From NCBI GenBank assembly GCA_964398315.1, contig CAYNMV010000002.1, positions 62,001 to 126,000 of the forward strand: a stretch of DNA of 64,000 bases. The letters are read 5' to 3'. The notes below the pieces were generated by a model. It was not told the origin of the DNA. It made no database searches and worked only from the letters and a program-made list of their open reading frames with translations. Positions 52,012-60,972 of the stretch are shown piece by piece; the first letter of the stretch is position 1; each line of letters begins with the position of its first letter. This DNA comes from JADLCB01 sp964398315 (GTDB taxonomy: Bacteria > Planctomycetota > Phycisphaerae > Tepidisphaerales > Tepidisphaeraceae). The position numbers were made by a program, and so were the translations under genes.

Positions 52012-52713
52012 CTAATCGGCCATAGCCGGCGACGCAACCGCGCGGTTCAGCTCGGCCAACGCCACCACGCGCGGCAATTGCCGCGTCAGGTTCTGGTCAT
52101 GACTGACCAGCAGCAGGCTTGCGCTAATTTCCTGACAAAGCTGGCGGATCAGGTCAAGCACCTGCTGGGCATTGGTGGCATCCAGTGCCCCGGTTGGTTC
52201 ATCGGCCAGCACCACCTTTGGCCGGGCCGCCAGCGCCCGTGCCACCGCCACCCGCTGCTGCTGCCCGACCGACAGCTTGGCCGGCTTGTAGTGCCTGCGC
52301 TCACTCAGCCCCACTTCCTCCAGCAGGTGATCCGCCCAGGCCGTATCGGGCGTCCGCCCGCTGAAACTCATCCCCAGCAGCACATTCTCCCGTGCGGTGA
52401 ACCCCGCCAGCAGGTGGTGGGTCTGGAAGATGTAGCCGATGTGCCGCCCGCGGAAGTTGTCGCGCTCCGCCTCGGAAAGACGGGTCAGCTCAACCTTCCC
52501 CTCCGCGCCCAGGTCATATGTCACGTGCCCCGAATCCGGCACCAGGATCCCGGCCATCAGGTGCAGGAGTGTCGTCTTGCCCGACCCGCTCGATCCCACC
52601 AGCGCCACCTGCTCCCCATCGCCCAGTTCGAAGTGCTCGATGTCGATCGTCGGCACGAACGAGCCATCCGGCGCCACGTACCGCTTTTTCAACTCAGACA
52701 AGATCACCGCCAT
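52012..52713 (-). CDS. LolD/MacB-type ABC ATPase
   Basis: A 233-residue ATPase. Walker A is GSSGSGKT, the Q-loop is YIFQTHHLLAGFT, the signature is LSVGQQQRVAVARAL, Walker B is VVLADEPTGALD and the H-loop is VSHDQN. The last two elements are the LolD/MacB subclass marks. Such ATPases energise lipoprotein release or efflux with a separate permease; the only permease of this type in the window is at 40791-42095, not adjacent. Confidence 0.9.
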   Translation of the reverse strand: MAVILSELKKRYVAPDGSFVPTIDIEHFELGDGEQVALVGSSGSGKTTLLHLMAGILVPDSGHVTYDLGAEGKVELTRLSEAERDNFRGRHIGYIFQTHHLLAGFTARENVLLGMSFSGRTPDTAWADHLLEEVGLSERRHYKPAKLSVGQQQRVAVARALAARPKVVLADEPTGALDATNAQQVLDLIRQLCQEISASLLLVSHDQNLTRQLPRVVALAELNRAVASPAMAD

Positions 52714-52865
52714 ACCACCAGCCTACCGCCACCCCCGCAGCGCGCCAATTGCAAGCCAGTTGCGTTCCCGACCCAGCCAGACCAATCGCACGCGGCCCCT
52801 CCTAAAGGCCCGACAACCTGCCATCAGTCACGACCGCTGGGGTGATTTCGCTGGTTGCGCGCGGC

Positions 52866-54608
52866 TTAGCGATTGCTCAGGTCCTCGATCGTCACATTGG
52901 CGCGCCAGTCCATGGTGGGGGGGTCGTAGGGATGCGGCTGGCCGGTGATCTGGGTCAGCGACCACGCGGCGATCCAGCGCAGGCGCGGGCTGGTGTCGGT
53001 GGTGGCCGCCTTGGTCAGCAGATTGCGCGCACCCTGCATCTTCAGCCGGCCCATGGCCTTGAGGGCCTCGAATTTGGTTTCCTCGGCGTCGTACTCCGAG
53101 TTGTACAACCCCGCCAGCCGGCCGGTCGAAGCGCGGTCATCGGGATCGGCCACCTGGCCAACCGCCCACGCCCCGGCAGCGCGGGGTTCGGACGGTGTGG
53201 TCTCGCCACTGGCGGACAGCACCTGCCGCACCGGCGCCAACACGCGCTGATCACCCAGCAATGCCGCGGCGATGAACGCCTCGACCGTCGCTGAACTGGC
53301 CAGGAGATCATTTCCCCGGCCCACCACCGCCGCCGCCCCGCGCGTGGCCAGGTCGGTGACCGCATCGGCCGCCCGCTTGTCGCCGATACGGCCCAGCGCC
53401 CGGACCGTCTCAATCACCGCGGCGGCATCCAGCGCCTCGCTGGCCTCGGCCGGCGCCAGCAGCGCGATCTGTTTCTCCAGCCCGGCGTTGCTGCGGTAGG
53501 CGCCCAGCAGGTGCGAGCCATCCTGCCGCCGCTGCGCGTGGGGCAGGTCCAGCAGCTTGACCGCCTCGGCAATGATCGCCTGCTTCACGGTTTCATCGGC
53601 GGCCTGCGTAAGAGAGGCCAGGGCGGCATCATGCACCGGCAGGTACGGATCGACCAGCAGATCCACCAGCCGCGATGCCACCGCCGTCGATTGCACCGGC
53701 ACCACGTTGGCCGCGGCCACGGCACGCACCGATGGGTCGGGATCGTCCAGTAGCCGCTCGGCGGCCGCGCGAGCGTCGGCGGCCTCGATCACCGCCGGCA
53801 ACGCCGCCAGTGCCGTGCGCCGAACCGCCGGATGGGGGCTTTGCAGCAGGGCGGTGATCGCCTCGCCGTGGCGGGTTGATTTGAGCTGCGCCAGCGCCTC
53901 CAGGGCACTGACCTGCTGGCCGGGATCTCCCTTGAGCAGCCCGGCCACCGCCGCGGCGTGATCCGTCGCGCCAATCCGCGCAATCGCCTGGACCGCATGA
54001 ACCTGCAAGCGCGGCTGCAGCGCGGGCAGGGCGATGGCGATGGCGTCGACCTCTTCCGCCGTTGCCGCGCTTTTCAGGGCGGCAAGACGCACATTCTCAT
54101 CGGCATCATTGAGCGCTTTGAGCACGATTGCCGCAGCCCCCTGGCGCTCAGCAGTAAGCCGTCCATAGGCCAGTACCGCCTGGGCGCGCACCACCGGGTC
54201 GGGATCGTCGATCAGCCTGGCCACATCGTTCGCCAGGTCTGCCTGCCCCAGGTCCGCGGCCGCCTGCGCCGCTGCGCCGCGCACGACCGATTCACTGTCG
54301 CCCAGGGCGATGCGGATGAATGTCGCCGCTTCGGCCAGGCGTGTCTTGCCCAGGTCGCGCACCAGTTCCACCCGCCGCTCGGGCGTGGTCCCGGAGCGCT
54401 GCATCGCCTCACCCAGCAGTTGGATGGTACGCGGCGAGGTCTTGTTCACGGTCTGTGCATCGGGGATATGCAATTGGGGGCTGCGATGCTCGATGACGAT
54501 CGCTTCGGGGGTGTCGGTGATCGACGGTGCGGCTGTCTGTGCCCAGACGGCCGCCGCACTCAGCACAACCAGGACAAATCCCGCTCGATAACCGCAGAGA
54601 TGGACCAT
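52866..54608 (-). CDS. exported HEAT-repeat protein
   Basis: A 580-residue protein with a signal peptide (MVHLCGYRAGFVLVVLSAAAVWAQT, cut after WAQ or AQT). It is almost entirely HEAT repeats of about 30 residues: patterns such as ALGDSESVVRGAAAQAAADLGQ, LIDDPDPVVRAQAVLAYGRL and ALLQSPHPAVRRTALAALPAV recur through the whole length. HEAT repeats make solenoids for protein binding. The partner is not known. Periplasmic placement is inferred from the signal. Confidence 0.85.
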   Translation of the reverse strand: MVHLCGYRAGFVLVVLSAAAVWAQTAAPSITDTPEAIVIEHRSPQLHIPDAQTVNKTSPRTIQLLGEAMQRSGTTPERRVELVRDLGKTRLAEAATFIRIALGDSESVVRGAAAQAAADLGQADLANDVARLIDDPDPVVRAQAVLAYGRLTAERQGAAAIVLKALNDADENVRLAALKSAATAEEVDAIAIALPALQPRLQVHAVQAIARIGATDHAAAVAGLLKGDPGQQVSALEALAQLKSTRHGEAITALLQSPHPAVRRTALAALPAVIEAADARAAAERLLDDPDPSVRAVAAANVVPVQSTAVASRLVDLLVDPYLPVHDAALASLTQAADETVKQAIIAEAVKLLDLPHAQRRQDGSHLLGAYRSNAGLEKQIALLAPAEASEALDAAAVIETVRALGRIGDKRAADAVTDLATRGAAAVVGRGNDLLASSATVEAFIAAALLGDQRVLAPVRQVLSASGETTPSEPRAAGAWAVGQVADPDDRASTGRLAGLYNSEYDAEETKFEALKAMGRLKMQGARNLLTKAATTDTSPRLRWIAAWSLTQITGQPHPYDPPTMDWRANVTIEDLSNR

Positions 54609-54847
54609 GCCCGCCAGATTACGACCGCGGTGGGGGCGGGTCAAAGGGAGAGGGCCACGGTTTAGGGCCGAGCGTTCAGAATTCAGGGGTTAGCGGCAGG
54701 AGGCAGGAAACTGCCATCTCTCGCAACACACTGCCCGCGGGCCTGGGCGTTTTCAGTGTGCTCAGGCGGACAGCGGGCGCATGTCCTGCCCGGCGGGGCT
54801 TTCTGAACCCCCGACCGCTTTCCCGCACCGGTAGCGCCAACCCGGTC

Positions 54848-56518
54848 TCATGCTTCTTCCACCGGTTCGGGGATGGGGGTTTCCATGGGGCGCTTCCACA
54901 GCAGGTGCATGCGCCAGTGGGCATCGTCGCGGGTTGGGTAGTCCAGGCGATGGTGGGCGCCGCGGGATTCGGTGCGGGTGTAGGCGGCGGTGGAGATCAG
55001 GTGGCAGACGATCAGCATGTTCTGCAATTCCCATCCCGCCAGCGCTGCTGCGCCCTGGGCCGGATCGAAGGTCTTGTCCATCACATAGCGGCTCCAGAAG
55101 ACGATGATCTCGCGCGTCTCGGCAAGGCGGTCGCCGCTGCGCTCGATGCCGACATTGCGCCACATCACGCTGCGCAGGCTGGAGCGCACATCCTGGATAT
55201 CCAGCTCGGTCTTGTCCGATGGCGGGATGCGGTGTTCGAGTTGAAGCGGGAACTTCACCTCATCCCGCAGTGCCTCTGCCGCCGCGTGCTCACCCGCGCG
55301 GGCGCCGAAGGCCAGCCCTTCCAGCAGCGAGTTGCTCCCCAGCCGGTTGGCGCCGTGCAGGCCGGTGCAGGCGACTTCACCGACGGCATACAACCCCGCC
55401 AGCGTGGTGCGCGCCTGCTCATCGGCATCAACCCCGCCGATCATGTAGTGAGCGGCGGGATGGATCGGAATCAGGTCACGGGCCGGCACGATGTCGAACT
55501 GGTCCACCAGGCGCGACAGAGAGGGAAAGCGCTCGCGGAACTCGCGCTCGGGCAGATGCCGTACATCCAGGTACACGTGGGTGTAGTCGGTCTTGCGAAT
55601 CTGCTGCACGATCGCGCGGGCCACCACATCCCGCGGGGCCAGCTCGGCAAGCTCGTGATAATCGGGCATGAAGCGGTAGCCGTTGCGATCGACCAGGTAA
55701 GCCCCCTCGCCGCGCACCGCTTCGGTGATCAGCGCCCGGCTGGAGCCGGCAACGTAGAGCGTGGTGGGATGGAACTGCACCATCTCCATGTCGCGCAGCG
55801 CTGCCCCGGCGCGATAGGCCATGGCGTGCCCATCGGCGGTGGCGATGCGCGGATTGGTCGATTCGCGGTAGAGCTGGCCGGCCCCGCCGCTGGCCAGGAT
55901 CGTCCGCCTGGCCCAGATGATGTTGATGCGCCCGTCGATCAGCGCCAGCACACCCAGGCAGCGGTCTTCATCGGTAATCAGGTCGATGACGAAGGTGTTG
56001 TCGCTGAAACGGATGCTCTCGCGCGAGCGCGCGGTGCGGATGAGCGTGGTCGCCAGTTCGCGGCCGGTGGCATCGCCGTAGGCATGCAGGATGCGCGGGT
56101 GGCTGTGGCCTCCCTCGCGGGTGAAGGCCAGGCCGTGCGCGTTGCCGGCTTCCTTGTCGAAGTTGATCCCCCAGTCGAGCAGTTCCAGCACACGGCGGGG
56201 GCCTTCCTCAACCACGATGCGCACCGCCTGCATATCGCACAGCCCCGCGCCGCCGGCCAGGGTGTCCTGGATGTGTGATTCGATGCTGTCCAATGGCTGG
56301 AGGACCGCGGCGATGCCCCCCTGGGCATACCAGGTGTTGGATTCATCCAGGGCGTCCTTGGTGACGACGACCACTTCGGCCCCGCCGTCGGCCGCCGCGA
56401 TCGCCGCCCGCAGCCCCGCTGCGCCGCCGCCAATTACCAGAACATCAGTAAATTGCTGCGGCAGGCGCGCTGCCTTGAACGGGATCAGGTACCGCCGCTG
56501 CGTCAGAGCCTCAAACAT
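54848..56518 (-). CDS. nadB: L-aspartate oxidase
   Basis: NadB makes iminoaspartate from aspartate for NAD synthesis, FAD-dependent. GGGAAGLRAAI (FAD, residues 30-40), ESNTWYAQGGIAAVL, HPTTLYVAGSSRALITEAVRGEGAYL and SHYMIGGV-like HYMIGGVDADEQARTTLAGLYAVGE are all present, and HGANRLGSNSLLEG too. It has 556 residues. The ATG at 56518 is chosen because family similarity starts at the QQFTDVLVIGGG strand. A TATTAT box lies 7 nt upstream, fitting the short-leader pattern. nadA and nadC are not in the window. Confidence 0.94.
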   Translation of the reverse strand: MFEALTQRRYLIPFKAARLPQQFTDVLVIGGGAAGLRAAIAAADGGAEVVVVTKDALDESNTWYAQGGIAAVLQPLDSIESHIQDTLAGGAGLCDMQAVRIVVEEGPRRVLELLDWGINFDKEAGNAHGLAFTREGGHSHPRILHAYGDATGRELATTLIRTARSRESIRFSDNTFVIDLITDEDRCLGVLALIDGRINIIWARRTILASGGAGQLYRESTNPRIATADGHAMAYRAGAALRDMEMVQFHPTTLYVAGSSRALITEAVRGEGAYLVDRNGYRFMPDYHELAELAPRDVVARAIVQQIRKTDYTHVYLDVRHLPEREFRERFPSLSRLVDQFDIVPARDLIPIHPAAHYMIGGVDADEQARTTLAGLYAVGEVACTGLHGANRLGSNSLLEGLAFGARAGEHAAAEALRDEVKFPLQLEHRIPPSDKTELDIQDVRSSLRSVMWRNVGIERSGDRLAETREIIVFWSRYVMDKTFDPAQGAAALAGWELQNMLIVCHLISTAAYTRTESRGAHHRLDYPTRDDAHWRMHLLWKRPMETPIPEPVEEA

Positions 56519-56645
56519 GATGCAGATAATAGGGGGATCGGCATCTGACAGATAGTCTTGCGGCGCGATGGTTTGCCGGGCGGCCGCGGGGGCTGGCGCC
56601 TCCCTGGCTGGTGCATCAGCGGTTGGCGCATCAGCCGCTGGTGCA

Positions 56646-58832
56646 TTATCGGCTGGTGGGTGTCGCCGGCGTGGGGGGATCTTCCCCGGCCAGGTCGCTG
56701 CCAGCGATGGTGCTGCTGCCGTTGGCTGGTGCGGATGGGGTCGCACCGCCCGCCGGGGCGCTGGATGTCGATGCAGCGGACGATGCCGGCGCANNNNNNN
56801 NNNNNNNNNNNNNNNNNNNNNNNNNNNNNNNNNNNNNNNNNNNNNNNNNNNNNNNNNNNNNNNNNNNNNNNNNNNNNNNNNNNNNNNNNNNNNGCCGGCG
56901 CAGAAGCCGGCACGGGATCCACCAGGCTGATGACCGTCTGCCCGGGCCGCGGGGCGGGGCGGTCACCGCGCGTGAAGATGATCACCTCACCCTCATCGCC
57001 AAGGACGAACATCGGCAGCAGCGCACCGCCCTGGTTGCGCAGGGCACTGAAGGGGAACTCGCGCGTCAGCCGGGTGCGGCGGATGGTGGCGCCGGCCTCG
57101 AGGCGCTCGGCCAGGCTGGGGTAGGTCCACCCATCGCCAAACAGCACCCGCCCGCGAATCTCTTCGGTAGCCTTGGCCGGCCGGCGCTCGCTGGGGCGGG
57201 CCGAGGCAAGTTGATAGACGTTGGAGCGCCCGAACCAGCGGGCATAGCGCACGGCGGCCAGGGTGTTCACCTCATCGTTGGGCGTCAGCGCCAGCAGCCG
57301 CCCGATGCCCGACAAGGCAATGCGTTCGCGCACCGATTCGGACAGGATGCTGCTGTACATCGCCGGCAATCCCGCCAGCCGTGCCGCCTGCACGTTGTCG
57401 TAGTTCATGTCAACCAGCAGCACCTCGATGCCGCTGGCTTTCAGAGCTGAGCCCACCATCCGCGCCAGCGGGTTGGCGCCGGCAATCACGAAGCCGTTGG
57501 CGGTGGGCTTGGCCAGGTCCAGCGCGCGGGCCAGCGGGCGGGCGGTCAGGCCGTACACCACCACCGTGCCCACGATCACCGCCAGCGTGATGGGCAGGAT
57601 GACCTGGGCCTCGGGCAGGGTCTCGGCCAGGCGGAGCGCGAAGATGCTCGACACCGCCGCGGCCACAATCCCGCGCGGCGCCATCCACGCCAGGAACAAC
57701 CGCTCCTTCCATTTCAGCGGGGAAGCGAAGGTGGAGACCAGCACCGCCGCCGGCCGCACCACCAGGATCAGCGCGCTGATGAACAGCAGGCTGCGCCACC
57801 CCAACATGCCCATCTGGTCCACCGTCACCCGCGCCGCCAGCACGATAAACAGCACCGCGATCAGCAGGTTGGTCAGGTGTTCCTTGAACTCGGCGACATG
57901 GGTGATGGAGACGATGCGCTGATTGGCCAGCACGATCCCCATCACCACCACTGTCAGCAGCCCCGATTCCGGCTGAATCAGATTGGACAGGGCAAACAGC
58001 GCGATGACCGCCGTCAGCATCACCGGATTGTGAAGCATATCCGGCACCAGGGCCCGGCGCAGCAGGTAGATCAGGCCCAGGCCACCCAGCCCGCCGACCA
58101 CCAGCCCCACCAGCGCTGTCCGCAGCACGCCCATGGCCATCAGCGCCATGCGCCCGCCGGCCTCGACACCAATCGCCTCGAACACCAGCACCGCCAGCAT
58201 CGCGCCGATGGGGTCGATGACGATGCCTTCCCACTTGAGGATCGGCCCGACCTGCCCCTTGGGCCGCACGTACTGGAGCAGCGGCCCGATGACGGTCGGG
58301 CCGGTGACCACCAGGATGGCCCCCAGCAGCAGGGCAATGCGCCAGTCGAGGCCGAAAATCCAGCCCGCGGCCAGAGTTCCCAGCGCCAGCGACACCGCCG
58401 CCCCAGTGGAGCAGAGATGCGTGATGACCCCCCCCCCCCCCCCCCGGGTACACACGCCCAAAGAGAGGGGGAGGCCCCCCAANNNNNNNNNNTCAGCTCG
58501 CGCAAGTCGAGTGTCAGGCCCCCTTCAAAGAGGATCACCGCCACCGAGAGACTGACCAGCGGAATCAGCAGCTCCCCCAGCAGGGCATCAGGCCCGAGGA
58601 ACCGCTGCGGCCATGTTTCCGGCCACCAGGCGAAGCCGCTGAGCCACTGCACAAACGGCCCAACCAGGAATCCGGTCAGCAGCAGCATCAGGATCGCCGG
58701 CAGCTTCAGCCGCCATGCCACCCATTGGGCCAGCACACCCAGTACAAGGATCGATGCCAGCCCCAGCACGAGGTTCTGGTCCGACGCCGCCAGGAGGGGC
58801 GAAAACAGGTCGATCTGGAGCGGATTGGCCAT
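56646..58832 (-). CDS. CPA-type cation/proton antiporter with TrkA-N domain, broken by gaps
   Basis: A polytopic Na+(K+)/H+ antiporter. It begins MANPLQIDLFSPLLA and has helices with FEGGLTLDLREL, the LLLGAILVVTGPTVIGPLLQ segment, FLAWMAPRGIVAAAV and GLTARPLARALDL. A C-terminal TrkA-N-like domain follows (GANPLARMVGSALKASGIEVLLVDMNYDNVQAARLAGLPAM; its Rossmann Gly pattern is degenerate). Two gaps break it: 58483-58492 (10 N plus an artefact-like C-run) and 56794-56893. Joining the second gap through the shared 9-nt ends gives a continuous Ala/Ser/Pro-rich tail ending at the TAA at 56646. ATG at 58832; a GTG lies one codon upstream. Confidence 0.85.
56785..56902. other. assembly gap (100 N) with matching 9-nt ends in the antiporter gene
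   Basis: GCCGGCGCA precedes (56785-56793) and follows (56894-56902) the N's. Collapsing the repeat keeps the antiporter frame open and leads to a plausible tail and stop. So the gap is probably of zero length. Confidence 0.8.
58428..58492. other. artefact-like stretch plus 10 N inside the antiporter gene
   Basis: An 18-base C-run (58428-58445), then about 37 G/C-homopolymer-rich bases, then 10 N. On the coding strand the protein loses family similarity exactly here (between LDLREL and VITHLCSTGAAVS), and the two sides are in different frames. Most likely a contig-end or gap-filling error. Confidence 0.8.
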
Positions 58833-59048
58833 CACGATGGGGACTATAAATGGCCGCCACCGCCGACACCAACAGCAATAGGAATAAAGTGGCGCGGGAT
58901 TGGGTGTCTGGAGATTCCGAATCTTTCAGGACGATGCGAACGCCATGAAAACACCGGCGGGCCATCCCTGCCGCCTCATTTTGCCTGACCGGCGGTGGAT
59001 CTATTGGTTTGCACGCCGCATGGACTGGCCGATTGTTTTGCCACGCCC

Positions 59049-60347
59049 TCAGCGCGTGCGGTGGAAGAGGGTCAGTGCAACCAGGGTGAGGGCCACGGTA
59101 GCAAACAGGCCGCCCCACAGCGCGCCCCACAGGCCGAAGTAGAACGTCAGCGGCAGCCCGACGCCGAGCGATGCCAGGGTGTTGGTCACCTGCGTCCAGA
59201 ACTGCACCTGCGGCCTGCCCAGGCCGTTCAGGATCGCCAGCGCCATCGTCGCGCAGAATCCAACCAGGGTGGTCAGGGCGAAGATGCGCACGCCGTTGGC
59301 CACGTGCATGTAGTCGCGGTAGAAGATGTACAGCGGCAACTCGGGCACGATCATCATGATCAGCAGGAAGCTGGCTATGGCAACGAAGCCCAGGCCGGCG
59401 TATTTCAGGCCCACCCGCTTGGCGAAGCCCACGTTTGACCCGCCTCGCGTCTTGGCCACCACCGGTACGATCAGCCCCACCAGCGTCATCACCACCGGGT
59501 TGGTCAGCTTGTTCAGGCTGGTGATGACGTGGTAATTGCCGGCGATGTCCAGGGCGTGCCCCTTGCCCAATACCCAACGGTAGCCGATGTCGGTGACAAT
59601 CGTGGTGAAGTTGGCGGCGGCGATCCACTTGCCCAGGTGCCAGAACTCAACTGCGGTGGAGCGCAGATCGGCCATGCTGATACGGGCAAAGCCGATCTGG
59701 GCGGCCTGCACCAGTGCCGCGATCACCGTCAGCACCGACATGGATCCCAGCGCCACCGCCAACCCGCGTGGGCCGCTCATCCACCCCATCTCTCCAAATG
59801 CCGCCAGCAGCCCGAGTTGTCCGATGTAGACGATGGTGTCGCCCGGCACCGCCGCCGCGAAACGCAGGCGGGCCATGAGCGTGCGGCGGGACAGCTCCTG
59901 GAGCTGGAAGGTGAACAGCAGCCCCATCACCGCCGCTACCGTGGAGCCGAGCCCCAGCGGCGCAGCGCGAATCGCCACGATGGTGCTGATTCCCATCGCC
60001 AGCAGCAGCGGCACAGACAGCAGCAGCGTGAGGATCAGCGAGGCCGTGGCAAAGCGCGGCAGCCGCTCCGGATCCACCACCGCCCCGCGTACCTGAACGG
60101 GGTAAATCACCAGCGCTGCCTGCAGGCTGGCGAGGAAGAAGAAAACCGGCAACACCAGGCTGTAGGCGCCCAGTACATCGGCTGCCACGTACTTGGCCAG
60201 CAGGACATCCCGTCCAAAATTACCGATACTTGCGATGGCCTGGTCGGTGATCGGCCAGCCCCCTTTGCGCGTGATCGTCACCACCAGCCCGCGCAGGCGC
60301 GACGGTGGGGCGACGGCGGCATCGGTTATGTCGGCCGGTTCGGTCAT
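59049..60347 (-). CDS. polysaccharide flippase (Wzx/MATE-like)
   Basis: A 432-residue protein with about 12 membrane helices. It begins with a polar N-terminus, then ITDQAIASIGNFGRDVLLAKYVAADVLGAYSLVLPVFFFL, like the start of oligosaccharide-flippase proteins, and later TSLNKLTNPVVMTLVGLIVPVVAKTRG and ILNGLGRPQVQFWTQVTNTLASLGVGLPLTFYFGLWGALWGGL. It probably moves a lipid-linked sugar across the membrane. The ATG at 60347 is chosen as family similarity begins shortly after it. It is divergent from dnaN across the origin-like region. Confidence 0.82.
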   Translation of the reverse strand: MTEPADITDAAVAPPSRLRGLVVTITRKGGWPITDQAIASIGNFGRDVLLAKYVAADVLGAYSLVLPVFFFLASLQAALVIYPVQVRGAVVDPERLPRFATASLILTLLLSVPLLLAMGISTIVAIRAAPLGLGSTVAAVMGLLFTFQLQELSRRTLMARLRFAAAVPGDTIVYIGQLGLLAAFGEMGWMSGPRGLAVALGSMSVLTVIAALVQAAQIGFARISMADLRSTAVEFWHLGKWIAAANFTTIVTDIGYRWVLGKGHALDIAGNYHVITSLNKLTNPVVMTLVGLIVPVVAKTRGGSNVGFAKRVGLKYAGLGFVAIASFLLIMMIVPELPLYIFYRDYMHVANGVRIFALTTLVGFCATMALAILNGLGRPQVQFWTQVTNTLASLGVGLPLTFYFGLWGALWGGLFATVALTLVALTLFHRTR

Positions 60348-60972
60348 GGTAGTATGCGCGCGGTCACAACAGCGCCGCGGAGCATTGTCCGTATCATCGG
60401 CCGAATAACCGCTCTGACTTGCGCAAAGCAACGCCGATTTTGTGAATCAGATAGCCGAAGCAGACTGGCATGCAACACCTGAAGGCATGCCCTGGAGGTC
60501 GGCGACAAGCCGGCATCAGCCACCTCCGCTGTGGACAACCCTGCGGATGAGCTGTTCAGGAGTTATCCACAATCCGTGGAAAACCTGGCGCAATGACAGA
60601 CAGTTGACCGACAGCCCCTTGGGACAGCCTGTGGAGAACCTGGCCTGACCTGTCGCGGCCATTGGCGCCAACCTCCCGCTGCCATGACAGCCATCAGGTC
60701 GCCGCCGGCGGGGGTGTCGATCCAGCCGCAATATGCCGGCTGCGCCCGATTCACATCATAAACACCCCATCCACACCGACAGTCCGATAAGAAACATGGT
60801 AAAACATTACATGATAAAAACTTACGTTTCTTGAAGCGAACTTATCCACAATGCGACAGGCTACATCATCACGTCTACTCTGTTTAGAGTTTGTATCTCA
60901 GAACAGTACAGTTAAAGTAGCTCACCCCTCGTTTTGCGGGGGGTGAGAAGATTTGCCAGAAAAGGCTCGCCC
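60348..60972. other. putative chromosomal replication origin (oriC) region
   Basis: A 625-nt gene-free region next to dnaN. DnaA-box matches are exact TTATCCACA at 60563-60571 and 60842-60850. Near matches on the minus strand are TTGTCCACA (60530-60538), TTCTCCACA (60630-60638) and TTTTCCACG (60575-60583). An A/T-rich stretch (about 60780-60850, many A/T runs) could be the unwinding element. The transcription pattern turns outward on both sides. dnaA itself is not next to it. Confidence 0.7.
60921..60947 (+). promoter_or_regulatory. hairpin in the dnaN leader
   Basis: CTCACCCC (60921-60928) and GGGGTGAG (60940-60947) form an 8-bp stem with an 11-nt loop, ending 25 nt before the dnaN ATG. A weak promoter candidate, TTGTAT (60891-60896) with TAAAGT (60913-60918), lies just upstream. 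It could limit dnaN translation or be a processing signal. Confidence 0.4.

Noticed and set aside
56519..56746. A 76-residue N-terminal extension of NadB
   Set aside because: Ala/Pro/Arg-rich, not family-like, overlaps the antiporter end and a gap; the TATTAT box supports the start at 56518.
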